DNA of 64,000 bases from Prostheceraeus crozeri (Eukaryota; Platyhelminthes; Polycladida; Euryleptidae): positions 62,001-126,000 of the forward strand of contig CAJQUW010003203.1 in assembly GCA_907163375.1 (NCBI GenBank), written 5' to 3'. The notes beneath the pieces were generated by a model. It was given only the letters and a program-made list of their open reading frames with translations. It had not been told where the DNA came from and made no database searches. The position numbers and the translations under genes are program-made. Shown here in pieces: positions 30,666 to 41,650 of the stretch; position 1 is the stretch's first letter, and the number at the start of each line of letters is the position of its first letter.

Positions 30666-31013
30666 ATGAAGACTTGGATTTTGGACTCTCTACAATATAT
30701 CAGAGTTGATCGTGATGGAAACGTACATTTCAAAAATTCTCATGGTCATACATCAAGAGGTATTACATTAACATGGCGACAATTTGTCAACCTCAATGAT
30801 ATCATGAGGGATTTGGAATATTTTGAAACATTAAGATTGGGTGATCAAGTTTGGCTTCAACATTACAGAAATGAAATTCAAATCTGCCATTCTCATTCCG
30901 CAAACTGTTTTTCATTTCGCAAATACAATTGGGAGAAGTATAGAAGATACATACATCGCTCCATCATGACATTTATTCGTCGTGAGTTCATCGCCCTACT
31001 ATGCAAATCTTAA
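30666..31013 (+). CDS. small protein, possibly PC4-like (copy B)
   Basis: Counterpart of 1347-1694 with two amino-acid differences visible (N to D near residue 17, N to R near residue 31). Open. Confidence 0.55.
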   Translation: MKTWILDSLQYIRVDRDGNVHFKNSHGHTSRGITLTWRQFVNLNDIMRDLEYFETLRLGDQVWLQHYRNEIQICHSHSANCFSFRKYNWEKYRRYIHRSIMTFIRREFIALLCKS

Positions 31014-31035
31014 TCAGACATGACTACTACGCACC

Positions 31036-31686
31036 ATGAGTTGGAAATTAGATTCCCTACAACGTATTGAAACGGATCATGATCGAAACGTCTATTTCAA
31101 AGATTCAACTGGAAATGTGAGAAGAGAGTTTGCTTTATCTTATCGTCATTTTCAATCTCTACATCATATCATGAAGGATTTGAAATACTTCTATATGAAA
31201 AGACATTCACGTATTGGAAATCGCATCTGGTTGCGCGTCAACAAACGGCGAATTCAACTCTATCATTCCCAACTCCATACTAACTTCACATTTCATCAAG
31301 GTAGTTGGGAAAAGTATAAAAGGAAGGTACATCGCTCAATTTACTCATTTTTTCATCATGAAGCGCCATCGCTACACAATCGTCAACATTCTCCGTCGCT
31401 TCAGACTCTACACCAAAATCGATCTCACAACATTACACCAACACCTTCCAAACAGCAAGTATTACCTGGGCCGACCTCAAATGTTAGTGGTGAAGATGAA
31501 CAATTCACGGAATCTTCAACTCTTCCCAAATGGGACTGTACAGATTCTCGGCGCCCTTTCTCATTCATCGGCGCAGTCAATGCGCTTAGAGCTACAGAGA
31601 CTACTACGTCGGATATGGAAGAGGGAGAGGTGTGTGATGTCGAATCTGAGTGTGGACAATATGGTGATCTCTACTCAATTGAGTGA
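31036..31686 (+). CDS. paralogue of the preceding small protein (copy B)
   Basis: Same 216 residues as 1717-2367. The tail overlaps the TBP-like frame, which here starts at 31358. Confidence 0.5.
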   Translation: MSWKLDSLQRIETDHDRNVYFKDSTGNVRREFALSYRHFQSLHHIMKDLKYFYMKRHSRIGNRIWLRVNKRRIQLYHSQLHTNFTFHQGSWEKYKRKVHRSIYSFFHHEAPSLHNRQHSPSLQTLHQNRSHNITPTPSKQQVLPGPTSNVSGEDEQFTESSTLPKWDCTDSRRPFSFIGAVNALRATETTTSDMEEGEVCDVESECGQYGDLYSIE

Positions 31687-31903
31687 AAGTGTATCATTTT
31701 TGAAGATTCGTACCAGCAGTTACAATTTGTGTTATGAACCCGAACTTTTTCCTGCAGCTCTCATTAGTTGTTGGTTACCTGTGCATGTTGCAATCTTTCA
31801 TAATAGTAAAGTGATCATTACTGGACTAAAATCTCATGTACAAGCAAATGTGATCCTAGACTATCTCATCGAGTATGTACGTACCCAGCGGATTGTAAAA
31901 TAA
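31358..31903 (+). CDS. TATA-binding-protein homologue (copy B)
   Basis: 181 residues, open, differing from the gene at 2039 at a handful of sites (for example ALISCW for ALSSCW). All TBP landmarks are kept: KIDLTTL, LFPNGTVQILG, NMV, YEPELFP and KVIITG. The TATA box TATAAAAG is at 31315-31322, and the stop again lies in an AATAAA. That the frame stays open in both copies despite decay elsewhere supports a real gene. Confidence 0.85.
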   Translation: MKRHRYTIVNILRRFRLYTKIDLTTLHQHLPNSKYYLGRPQMLVVKMNNSRNLQLFPNGTVQILGALSHSSAQSMRLELQRLLRRIWKRERCVMSNLSVDNMVISTQLSESVSFLKIRTSSYNLCYEPELFPAALISCWLPVHVAIFHNSKVIITGLKSHVQANVILDYLIEYVRTQRIVK

Positions 31904-32033
31904 AAAACAATTTTTCCAACATGATGTTTTTATTTCAAATCATGATAGAACTTACAAATCATTTTTTCATTAGAGGATGGATTACATGAAAAGTTTTGAA
32001 TAACAGATACAAATCGAGATACATGTAAACGTT

Positions 32034-32390
32034 TTAAGATGAAGTACAGTACAAAGCACCACACGTTGATGAAAGTGGATGTTGTAGTATGCGTTCATTT
32101 CGCTGATATTGACGCGTATGTTTTCTCAACCACTGCTGTGTTGGTATATTTGGAGGTTGAGCAAGAGAGTCAAATAGTTCACCACGTCGGTCTTCTCCAA
32201 TAAAGATCGCTTTCCAATGCTCACCGCCTAAATTCTGCGAATGAGTGTTTAGCACAATAAAGATGGGATAGTGATTTACTGCAGGTGGTAAGGTATCGAG
32301 CGAATAGACATTATCGAAAGCTTTCAACGTCACTTCGTCTGCATTACGCTGCACTTTAGTCTTAATATCGTCAGAAGTCAACCAACTCAT
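32034..32390 (-). CDS. adenain-like cysteine protease (copy B)
   Basis: 118 residues, two substitutions from the first copy; GEHW, ELFDS and CGALYC are retained. TAATG coupling with the capsid gene is retained. Confidence 0.85.
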   Translation of the reverse strand: MSWLTSDDIKTKVQRNADEVTLKAFDNVYSLDTLPPAVNHYPIFIVLNTHSQNLGGEHWKAIFIGEDRRGELFDSLAQPPNIPTQQWLRKHTRQYQRNERILQHPLSSTCGALYCTSS

Positions 32391-33668
32391 TAACGATTAT
32401 ACTGAAGAATCACGTCACGATACTTTGTAATTTCAATGTTTGAATCGAAGACTGCATAAATTAATACATTGATCGTCTTAGGTAGTGTTCTTTTGAAAGT
32501 CAAATCCAAACGAATATTATGAGGCACGTTCGCTTGACGATAGGGTGCACTAATATCGCTGTCAACAGTCAAATCAAATGCATAAATAGTATATCCACTC
32601 TTAAACTCTTTCATAGTGAGTCCGTTGGTGTCATCCGTATTGTAAAAGCCAAAGACATCCATAAAATCAACATAACTGCGCATAAATTGATCCGAAGCAA
32701 AATCTGGTTTGTAGGGTGGACCAGGATGACTCACACCATTTACACGTAAAGCAATTTCACTTAACTGATTGTGTTTAAAATTGAAAGGATTCTTCTTTAT
32801 ATTACCATTAAATGCAGCATTTTCAACCATTGCCACCATGAGGAGCTTCGGTGCTTCCGATGGAAAGAGGCCATCTTTCATGAATCTCTTTTGATCTTTC
32901 GGAATTGTAAAGGTGAGAAGCTTTGTATGCTGAACGGGGTAAATGGCATTTTGGCGGTTAAGACCTTCAGCATGTCCCTCTAATGACACTTGGATTCGGT
33001 ACTACTCGACGAATGTAAAGTGCAATATCTTCCACATGAATTCTAAAATTGTCAACTTTAGCAAATGCATTCAGCGCAAATTCAGGCTTATTCAATGTCA
33101 GCTTGAGTCGCATGCTGGTATTACAGAGTAAAAACTTTGACTGTCTAAAGAAGTCTAAATTCAGGGGACCATATAGCTGACATACTTTACTATCTGTAAT
33201 CATAGCAGATCGCTTTACAAAGCCACTGTTTGTTTCAGCATCAAATTTTCTTGCTTCATCTCTGTACCATCCCATGGCTTCCATATGACTTTTTTGTGCT
33301 GCTGGATGAAACTGTGATACATGGTTGAAATATGATTTATAGGGATAATCGCTTTGGCCACCTTCCACCTGCTGCTCTCCAATCGTTAGAGAAACATCGC
33401 GAAGTAATGTAGTCAATGGTAAATTGTTCAGTCCAACTTTATGTGTATCGTCAATAGCAGTTCCATCTGCTTGCTGAATTCTAAACCTCAAATCAACCAT
33501 CGCATAACTCAAATCTATGTAGTCATCACTACCACCAGGAATAACAAATTCAATGGGGCCAGCATTCTCAGCTGTTCGAGGATGATAATCTACAATACTT
33601 GAACTAAGAATATCTGTCTGTATGGCTTGTTGATCAAACAAACAAAACCCGGAAGTTTTACACTCCAT
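32390..33668 (-). pseudogene. major capsid protein (copy B), broken
   Basis: Same double-jelly-roll protein and organisation as at 3071-4349. The reading is interrupted about once. Confidence 0.85.
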
Positions 33669-33670
33669 GA

Positions 33671-34126
33671 TTAGAAGTTATGGCAGCGTCGTCGTTTAGC
33701 GCCTGATGAATGATCAGAGCCTCTGCGACGTTTGCGTGAATGCCTTTTGACTGAAGATCGCACCTTACCAGCTCCGCGATGTTTCCTCCTTCCTTTATTC
33801 ATTCGCTTAGGCGATTTCTTTCCTTGAGCAACACCAGCAAAGGTCTGCTTCAATGTTTTTAAACCGCGTTCCTTCCCACGATTCAACAAACTGCTCTTAA
33901 AACTTCTACCTCTGGAAAGATCAGTAGCAACATCACCAGCAAAGCCAACGGCATTACTTAAAACATTTCGTTTTAAAGATCTTCCGACATTGGATATGAG
34001 AGGTGCTACAACAGATTTCAGTGCACCAAGTATGCTACCTCCACGTTGGCGGTGAGCGCCGATGTAAATTTGTCCTCCACCACTTACATAAGAGGGTCGT
34101 GAATAAAATGAGGCAGTTGGATTCAT
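33671..34126 (-). CDS. basic core-like protein (copy B)
   Basis: 151 residues, about ten substitutions from the first copy. The Gly-rich front and Lys/Arg-rich tail are conserved. Confidence 0.6.
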   Translation of the reverse strand: MNPTASFYSRPSYVSGGGQIYIGAHRQRGGSILGALKSVVAPLISNVGRSLKRNVLSNAVGFAGDVATDLSRGRSFKSSLLNRGKERGLKTLKQTFAGVAQGKKSPKRMNKGRRKHRGAGKVRSSVKRHSRKRRRGSDHSSGAKRRRCHNF

Positions 34127-34167
34127 AGCTCAAACCCTAAACATTGTTAGTTACAACTTTGCATGAA

Positions 34168-35256
34168 TCACTGTCGATCACTTAGATGAAAGATGTCGGC
34201 ACGACGCATCCAAGAGTTCATACTTGAAGGATAACCAGTCCATTTAACAAGACACCATTCTTCACCTTGTCGTTTTTTACATCGAATGATTTTCTCTACC
34301 AAATATGTTTCACTTTCAGTGACTACCTCAATCTCATCGCGGTAAAAGCTACCCTCAATTTCTTCATTATCGTAATCTTTCAACTTGTAGGTGGTGGGAG
34401 AGTCTTTTTGATCAATCCTTGATACTGTAAATACCTACTCTGTCCAATTCGGAAGGTACCCTTTAGCAAAAACACTTTTCACTTTTGAGATACGAACTTT
34501 ATCACCAATTTTCACATCACTTTTCACATGAGTGCGTTTACGTTGGAATGATTCGCGCACTTTAACTACATTGTCAGCATTTACATCTACTGGTCTGAGT
34601 TCAATAGAATGATGGATAGAGTGATTGTAGGCATGGAGTGTATCTTGTAGAACCTTTGTCCAATTTTGTGTCAAGTTGGCAGTAAAATGTCGCCACAAGC
34701 GATTTTTTAATGTGCGATTAAAACGTTCAACGAGTGCAGCTTTATAAGCACTCTTTACACTAAACAACTCAATGTGATGCCTCTCAAATAATCTTCTCAC
34801 ATGCTGATTTTCAAACTCTTTTCCTTGATCACTCTGAATTCTTTTTGGAATGCGACCTTCTCGAAAAATTGTTTGGAATGCTTTTGCTACTCCTTTCCCT
34901 TCTTTAGTTTTTAAAGGTTGAGCCCACGCATAACGCGAGAAAATATCAATGACGGTTAAAATAAAATTATTGCCCGAGTTATGTTTTGAAATGGAGGCAA
35001 CATCACACAAATCTGCTTGCCACTGTTCATCGATGTCATGAACAATATAATGGGGGGTGCGGTACTTCTTTTTCGCTTGTTTGTGGAGTGTATAGGTAGC
35101 CTGACCCTTTAACCATCGTTTCACTTGTGATTGTGGAAGACCACTCGCTTTTGATAATTTCTTGATCGATGCAAATCCTTCCGGATGTTTTACATCATAA
35201 TAGATTGACTTCAAACGTTCAGTCGATGACGACTGACTCTTTTTCCTCCTTCTCAT
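34168..35256 (-). pseudogene. chromodomain integrase (copy B), broken
   Basis: Better preserved than copy A. The DDE core shows QADLCDV, TVIDIFSRYAW, QSDQGKEFEN and ALVERFNRTLK, with a chromodomain KWTGYPSSMNSW at the end. About one break. Confidence 0.87.
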
Positions 35257-35434
35257 CTTTTTGTTTTCTTGCCTTTCTACATTTACAACAACTGCAGCAT
35301 TTAGCTTTAGCGGTTTTGCGATCGTGTTCACATTGCTTAGGGGTTTCAATATGAGAGCTGGCGCAGCAAGTGCAAGTGACAACGACATTCACCTCTGGCG
35401 GCTCATTACATGGCAAGCAACACATCTGCTTCAT
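35219..35434 (-). CDS. small cysteine-rich protein (copy B)
   Basis: Identical in sequence to the 71-residue ORF at 5902. The overlap with the integrase start is the same. Confidence 0.4.
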   Translation of the reverse strand: MKQMCCLPCNEPPEVNVVVTCTCCASSHIETPKQCEHDRKTAKAKCCSCCKCRKARKQKDEKEEKESVVID

Positions 35435-35435
35435 A

Positions 35436-36134
35436 TTAATAGTCTGAGAACATGTATTTCTTGGGAGGAGCTGTTTTACGTTTCCCTTTTACTAGTTTTA
35501 GTGGTGGTGTAGATCTACGTCGAGTTCTTCCTCTTGTTTGCTTAGTGAGTGTGGGAGGGGATGTAGCAGGTGACGTCTTAAACCAATTTGTTGGCATTTT
35601 CATCGTCTGAAGCATTGGAGCAGTAGCCACTGTTGAATCAAGTTCTTTCAATGTCTCATTATTCAAAGCAAATTTTGGCACATTATGCTTTTTCAATAGT
35701 TTAAGAAAGTACGTGTATGTCCAACCAGGTGGAACATAGCCCTGACGGCGCTTTCTACGTGTCGCATACTGAATCAAGTCTTCATAACGTGAAGCATCAA
35801 TCACTTTATTTTCATCTGTAATGATTTCTCCTCTATCATTTACATTGAGATGGGGTTCAATACTATTGAAAAGAGATATGGCATGTGCGCGAGATGCTAA
35901 AGGTGTAGCAGTCGATACAGAGTCACGCATCTTATTCTTCAAGTTTTTCAATTGCTCAACAGTTTCCGATTGTAATAATACAGCACGATGTGGATCTTTG
36001 ATGTGAACATTTTGTTGATAATCTATTTCTTTCCTATACATTTGATTTGCAAGAGGTTGCTTTACCTGCTGCATGGCAGTCAATTGTACATATTCATCCT
36101 GAGGAATAACAATCATGCGAGAATAAGAACTCAT
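35436..36134 (-). CDS. conserved 232-residue Polinton protein (copy B)
   Basis: Almost identical to 6119-6817, with a single EFQQ/DYQQ change near residue 38. Couples to the ATPase stop by ATGA. Confidence 0.65.
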   Translation of the reverse strand: MSSYSRMIVIPQDEYVQLTAMQQVKQPLANQMYRKEIDYQQNVHIKDPHRAVLLQSETVEQLKNLKNKMRDSVSTATPLASRAHAISLFNSIEPHLNVNDRGEIITDENKVIDASRYEDLIQYATRRKRRQGYVPPGWTYTYFLKLLKKHNVPKFALNNETLKELDSTVATAPMLQTMKMPTNWFKTSPATSPPTLTKQTRGRTRRRSTPPLKLVKGKRKTAPPKKYMFSDY

Positions 36135-36796
36135 AGTTTGTAGATAATCATGGGAGTTTTCAAAATATCACTTTGAAATCTAAATTCTTCCGGACACTCT
36201 TGCGTAAAGTCAATAAATAAGTAACCGTGTGGTTTTTCAGTAGCCGCTTGAAAAATTTCAATCAAGGCTTTTGATCCTCTTGGTGCAACTTGTCGCGCTA
36301 AAATTTCAAATTGACTTTTATCTCGCGGATTCTTGAAAATAGCATAATAGTGTGTATTCAGGTTTCGTGTACGAGCTTCTTTTCCATCAGGAAACAAATT
36401 TTGTGTGATATAGATGATAAAGTACCTTTTATGATGTGCTGCGCGAGTGAACATATCTGTAACATCTTTTGAATTCTTACTTTCTTTTAATAAATCATCC
36501 AATACAACAACATCATTAGACTGAAGTTTATCCACTGGAATAATTCCTTCATGTCGAATAAAGTTGCGACTTTGCAATTCCTGAAACAGCGACGGTTGAT
36601 AAATACCATAACACCAAATCACTCGATTGATGGGTTCCTTAAACAGCTCCCTTCTTTTATCCAATAAATTCAGCGTGAAAACAGTTTTACCTGCATGAGA
36701 TGGACCTGATACAGTCAGAACTTTATCACATTGAGGTCTGAAATCCATTATAATACTTTGAGATTCAACATTTGCATAATTAACGCTTAGAGCCAA
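36131..36796 (-). CDS. DNA-packaging ATPase (copy B)
   Basis: Open over 221 residues. Walker A GPSHAGKT and Walker B VVVLDDLL are unchanged; four scattered substitutions relative to copy A. Confidence 0.88.
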   Translation of the reverse strand: MALSVNYANVESQSIIMDFRPQCDKVLTVSGPSHAGKTVFTLNLLDKRRELFKEPINRVIWCYGIYQPSLFQELQSRNFIRHEGIIPVDKLQSNDVVVLDDLLKESKNSKDVTDMFTRAAHHKRYFIIYITQNLFPDGKEARTRNLNTHYYAIFKNPRDKSQFEILARQVAPRGSKALIEIFQAATEKPHGYLFIDFTQECPEEFRFQSDILKTPMIIYKL

Positions 36797-37121
36797 AGAT
36801 ATTACCCAATAGGTTACCCACGATAGGAGCTAGCATCGGTAGTAACGCTGGAAGGAAACCGCCCTTTTGTGTTAGAGTTTCCCTCTTTATTTGAAGGGTG
36901 ACTTTAGGATTGGAGATGAAACGCAATTTCGTAGCATATCGCTTAAGTAACTTTCGTTGTTTTGGTGCTAATTTCTTCGTCCTCAACTTTTTCACATGAG
37001 AAATAATTTCACGAATGAATTTATCGTTAGCATGTCGTATAGCATTGTATCGCTGATTTGCTTTCATTCGTCGGAGAGCTTGAATGGCTGAAGAAAACTT
37101 TTGACTTTTACGTTTCGTCAT
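36780..37121 (-). CDS. small basic protein with hydrophobic tail (copy B)
   Basis: 113 residues. The tail reads GGFLPALLPMLAPIVGNLLG, here with the double Gly typical of the family. Confidence 0.65.
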   Translation of the reverse strand: MTKRKSQKFSSAIQALRRMKANQRYNAIRHANDKFIREIISHVKKLRTKKLAPKQRKLLKRYATKLRFISNPKVTLQIKRETLTQKGGFLPALLPMLAPIVGNLLGNIFGSKR

Positions 37122-37187
37122 TTTTCATTTCGCCATTTGCCGTGTTAGTCTTTGCTAAAACCTGTCCTTACCACATTTGCATAGGTA

Positions 37188-37517
37188 CTAACTATTGCGG
37201 CATAAGTGACACTCGAAATGAGCAATATCACAGTGGTTACATTTGCAAAGTTGAATGCAATTACGTATGAAACAGCGTTGACAAAAAGCATGCTTACATC
37301 TCTTGAAGATGCGCTTTTCATTTCCATCCTTTCGCTTACATACATCGCAACACATAGTTTCACCGTTACTGATGTCTATAGCAAGTCTTTTTGAAGATGT
37401 GAATTTGCTAGCCTTTTCTAAATAATAGACGCATGTACCGAAGGAATATACTTCGAGAGTGAGCAGGCATAGCTCGAAAACCAGTTGTGCTACAATCAAG
37501 TACCACTGCATTTTCAA
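37188..37517 (-). CDS. membrane RING-like protein (copy B)
   Basis: 109 residues with all Cys and His of the finger kept and one more Cys (QLCKCNHC). Overlaps the next gene by ATGA. Confidence 0.55.
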   Translation of the reverse strand: MKMQWYLIVAQLVFELCLLTLEVYSFGTCVYYLEKASKFTSSKRLAIDISNGETMCCDVCKRKDGNEKRIFKRCKHAFCQRCFIRNCIQLCKCNHCDIAHFECHLCRNS

Positions 37518-38276
37518 TTTTTCTTTATAGAAAGTTGAATGTGAATATCTGAAATCGCTTCAATCACTAGACTGCTACCATGATGGTTAAATGCGTTAAG
37601 ACGTTCAGCAATTTTTATCATATGTCTTTTAAAAAATTCTTCGGGGTGATCTACCACTTCCATTGAATAAGAAGCAAAATGGAAAGAGCGACTTTCCACC
37701 TCCTCCTTTCCAAAATGACTAAACTTAATTTTCGCAACTAATCAACAACTAGCAACTGGTTTGAAAGAGATAAAATAGATACAGCTGGTAACTATCATAC
37801 AGCGAGCAATGATAACCATACAGGACTTTGGCAGTGTTGAGGTAAGGAGGAAAGAAGCATTGGTTATGAACGTAGCTACTACAACGAACAGACAAAATAG
37901 GAACACACAAATCCTTAAAACGTTTCGTGACTTCATGGTAGTGTTGATTCACTCTACTATCCCAAGGCGGGAGCAAAATATCATCAATGATTAGATTGGG
38001 AAATACTTTCCTCTCCTTACCAGGATTATTACAAAAGATGCGTATAACATTGAAAGCAGCTAACCATCGTTTAAAGTCAATAAGAAGAGCACTCTCACAA
38101 GAAAAGCCATAGTCTTGCAAATATTTCAGATTAAGTCCATGAATGTGTTTTCTCGCCCATTGATCAACATTGGGATCGCAGTTGGCATGTTGATGATAGA
38201 CACTAACAATCTGATATGTCCAATTGTTCATAGCAATAGCACTGAGCTCCTGTACAGGTTCACCCTCACAATCCAT
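37514..38276 (-). pseudogene. polymerase-leader-like and exonuclease-like genes (copy B), incomplete
   Basis: Counterpart of 8197-9222. The exonuclease-like part keeps MDCEGEPVQELSAI and the HIHGLNL and LPPWDSR blocks. The region as a whole is less complete than in Polinton A. Confidence 0.5.
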
Positions 38277-38487
38277 AAAAATGATGATAGAAGCCTAAAA
38301 CGGAAATTTACACATCTAAGGAAACGTTCTATAACATATTACAAAATGAAGAATTACATCGATGCTTTTCACGACAAAATACACAAATGATATGATGGCA
38401 ACGAAGAAGTAAAATGTATCAATAAGACCACGTCTACAACACTCAAAGCACATAAGCGAATTGTCATAGGGTAGAGTTAGGAAAGGA

Positions 38488-39261
38488 CTAGTAATTCTCC
38501 TTCTTTGATTTGCGTTTTGAGGCAGCATTCTTCTCCGACTTGCGCTTCGCACCACTGCTGTTAAGGATTTGATCAATTATGTCATCCACGTTGGGTGGTT
38601 TTGGAATATATAGGATGGATTCCATATGCATGGAGAGCGAGGCTATTTTATTATCCTTGTGCCGACCATAATATAGCCCATTCACTTTGAAAAGGATATC
38701 CCAAGTACCTTCTCCGAGCTCGTCGCATGTGATGGATGTTGAATGATCTCCCTCCTTCTTATAGTAAGTGCACCAATGTGATACCGGTAGGCAAATTTGA
38801 TTACCATCCCAAATCTTTCTATAGGGAGTATCCTTGTCATCTCTCGCCTTCCACTCTTGAGCAAGAGGAGTAGGAATGTCCATATTTAATGTCACGTACT
38901 CCTCAATAATATCAAGTTGGTGGCGAATGTACGGACTCACGGGGATCAGTATGTAGTCCCCATACTGATTGTGCATTATCTTGACATCCGTGGAAGGAAG
39001 CATTCCCGTTTGGAGTACTACGCCATGATCGTCATAACGCAAGACTTGTTTAAATTTACGCTGTAGCGGTGTAGGATTATGTACCTTGGTTGTTTCTTCC
39101 ACTGGCTCAGCTGTAGATGATCTTATCGTAGTGAACCTTGTAACGTTTGACCGCAATTGTGTCCTACTAGTGCAGCAGATGGAGTAGATGCCTGAAAATG
39201 AAAAAGATTGTATTAAGTTTACGTTCAAGGGAGGAGAGGGAGGGAAGTAGCGACTTACCAT
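38488..39261 (-). pseudogene. outermost right-end Polinton protein with basic tail (copy B)
   Basis: Same protein as 9434-9979 but with its upstream region. A TATA box lies at 39362-39369, and an ATG at 39259-39261 is followed at once by GTAAGT; an acceptor-like TTTTCAG ends at 39192, giving a 67-nt intron candidate. The rest includes EETTKVHNPTPLQRKFKQVL and a KRKSKK end. The start is not certain. Confidence 0.45.
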
Positions 39262-39361
39262 TTTAGTTGGATAATAGAATAGAGAGAGAGAGAGAGAAAA
39301 TGTGCGTCCGTCACTCGTGTGATTCAACGATGGAATGATTCTCACTGTGGAAGGCTCGCTA

Positions 39362-39369
39362 TTTATATA
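39362..39369 (-). promoter_or_regulatory. TATA box of the right-end gene
   Basis: TATATAAA on the minus strand, 100 bases before the ATG|GTAAGT at 39261. Confidence 0.55.
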
Positions 39370-39409
39370 GAAATGCTTGATTCTCATTGGATGATGATCC
39401 TCATTGGAC

Positions 39410-40745
39410 AATAACATCAAGCTGATTCCAAATCTGGCCTCCGTTTACCAATCCGAGCCTTCGTTCGCCCGCTGGAGCTGTTTCTTGGGAAATTCTAACT
39501 CTGTCGTTTTTCGCCAATCTCCCAAAATTTTCAATGGCGTCTTACATCTAAACGAAGACAGATATGAACAAGCCGTTTCTTTCACTGAGTTTGTTTCACT
39601 CTAAGCTTTCAAACGAGCTATTGCACGACTTTCTACGATCACTAGAACCGAAATTGGAAGTTCGGTGCCGAGGGGGGGGTCGATGAAATTTGATGGAAGC
39701 TGTTTTGGTAAAGGTCCCAGGTCGAAATGCAACACTTTGGAAAATTTTCAAAATTTTGTCCATACAAAGTCACTCTGACACTTAGGTTTTTTTCAGGTGA
39801 GCTCCGACGTGAAATCTTGTAACAGCTGTAACTTTTGAACGGCTGGTCCGATTGACTCGCAACAAAAATGTCACCGAGCAGTTTTTTCTCCTGTTTCAAA
39901 CGAGTATCTATAAGACAAAATCCATCCACTAGAACCAAAGTTAGAAGATCGCTGTCGGGGGGGGGAGGGTCAGCGAAATTTGATGAAAAATGTTTTGGTA
40001 AAGGTCCCAGGTCGAAATGCGACACTTTGGAAAATTTTCAAAATTTTGTCCATACAAAGTCACTCTGACACTTAGGATTTTTTCAGGTGAGCTCCGACGT
40101 GAAATCTTGTAACAGCTCTAACTTTTGAACGGCTGGTCCGATTGACTCGCAACAAAAATGTCACCGAGCAGTATTTCTCCTCTTTCAAACGAGTATCTAT
40201 AAGACAAAATCCATCCACTAGAACCAAAATTAGAAGATCGCTGTCGGGGGGGGGGGGTCAGTGAAATCTGATGAAACAAACTTTGGTCAGGGTCCCAGGT
40301 CGAAATGCGACACTTTGGAAAATTTTGAAAATTTTGTCCATACAAAGTCACTCTGACACTTACGATTTTTTCAGGTGAGCTCCGACACCGGTATTCCACC
40401 CTCCCAACCTGGCCGGCACACCACGCCAACCTGGCCGGCATACCACGCCAACCTGGAGAGCGCATCACAAACCACCTCTCGCTACGTCGTCGGGCCAGAG
40501 GGGGGGACGTCAGACTCGAAGCAACACGGTGGCGGACCACGACCAACTCGTCTGACAGGAGGGGGGGACGTCAGACTCGAAGCAACACGGTGGCGGACCA
40601 CGACCAACTCGTCTGACAGGAGGGGGGGACGTCAGACTCGAAGCAACACGGCGGCGGACCACGGCCGACTCGTCTGACAGGGGGGGGGGACGTCAGCGAC
40701 GGCGGCGATCTTGCGCGGTCCAGTGGTGTAGATTTACTTACTACT
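39410..40745. repeat. right terminal repeat region of Polinton B
   Basis: From inside out: one copy of the GATATGAACAAGCCGTTTCT block shared with Polinton A, two to three tandem units of about 290 bp (GAGCTCCGACGTGAAATC at 39799 and 40090), then about three 61-bp units, then the 65-bp outer terminal repeat ending ACTTACTACT. No gene. Confidence 0.82.
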
Positions 40746-40751
40746 GTTGTA
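40746..40751. repeat. target-site duplication GTTGTA, right
   Basis: Partner of 15986-15991. Confidence 0.9.
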
Positions 40752-41650
40752 TCAGAATGCCAAGACGTACAAAAAAGGCTGACCATAAAATTCAGAAATT
40801 GTATTCTCTTCTTTGGACAGCAGACACTGACTCATCTTTCTCCAAGAAAGGAATACAAAAGAAATGTTGGAATGCGCCGACGTTCACAAACATTCCTATC
40901 AAAGCACCGTGGTGGGTGGATTTTATGAACGCTTCGTAGGATTCAATGGGGCTTCAATGCATTACATTTGACCAATTACGTGTGTTTCTGAAAGAAATTA
41001 AATGTTTTCTGAACACTCGTCCTCTCACGCCTCTAGAAAATTCGCCAAACGAATTAGAACCTCTAACTCCTGCTCATATGCTTTACGGATATAATCCCAC
41101 TTTATTTCCTCATCCACAAATCTGTTATGACTATGAAGACGTAGATGACACCTATAGCTCTGATATGCATTAATTTGATAAATCGCATGAGTAAGCGCCG
41201 CACCCTACTTCAGCGCCATTTCATTCAACGTTTCCAATCAGAATATTTCTCCGTCCTCCGTGAACGCCACTCATATCAAATAAGTAAGATGAAAGCCCTA
41301 AATGATACTTCCCCTTCAGTAGGTCAGCTGGTCTTGATACATGATGATATTTTACCACGGCTGAAGTGAAAGGTTGGTATCATCGAAAATCTGATTGTCG
41401 GTGAAGATGGACAATGTCGTGCCGCACATCTCCGAACCTCAACCGGAAAGACGAACCGTGCAATATCGAAGCTCAACCCACTGGAGCTGTCGCCATCTAC
41501 CCGTCTTCCAATGTCCGCACCAGGTGTGGAAGAAGCTGAACTCAATACAAGACGATTTCCTGGTGAAACTGAACGTGCCAATCGTCCTCGTCGAAGACGA
41601 GCAGCTGATGTCGCAATGAGGGGGATGGATGCTTTCATGAATCACTGACT
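40752..41650 (+). mobile_element. BEL/Pao LTR retrotransposon, 3' portion (broken)
   Basis: C-terminal integrase region: RVFLKEIKCFLNTRPLTPL, then ELEPLTPAHMLYGY, then KRRTLLQRHFIQRF, ending near 41640. These follow the usual end of BEL/Pao integrases. It is the continuation of the element cut at 15991. No 3' LTR could be recognised after it. Confidence 0.82.

Larger units (their letters stand above)
15992..40745. mobile_element. Polinton copy B, both ends present (24.75 kb)
   Basis: Both termini start AGTAGTAAGTAAATC on their own strands and are flanked by GTTGTA duplications, so the full length can be measured. The left half carries the ribozyme-rich region and the polymerase gene on plus; the right half carries capsid, integrase and packaging genes, mostly on minus. 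It is inserted in a BEL/Pao retrotransposon and has itself received a Tc1-like element and a SINE. It is broken, with perhaps ten breaks, but is close to copy A in sequence and so fairly young. Confidence 0.93.
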
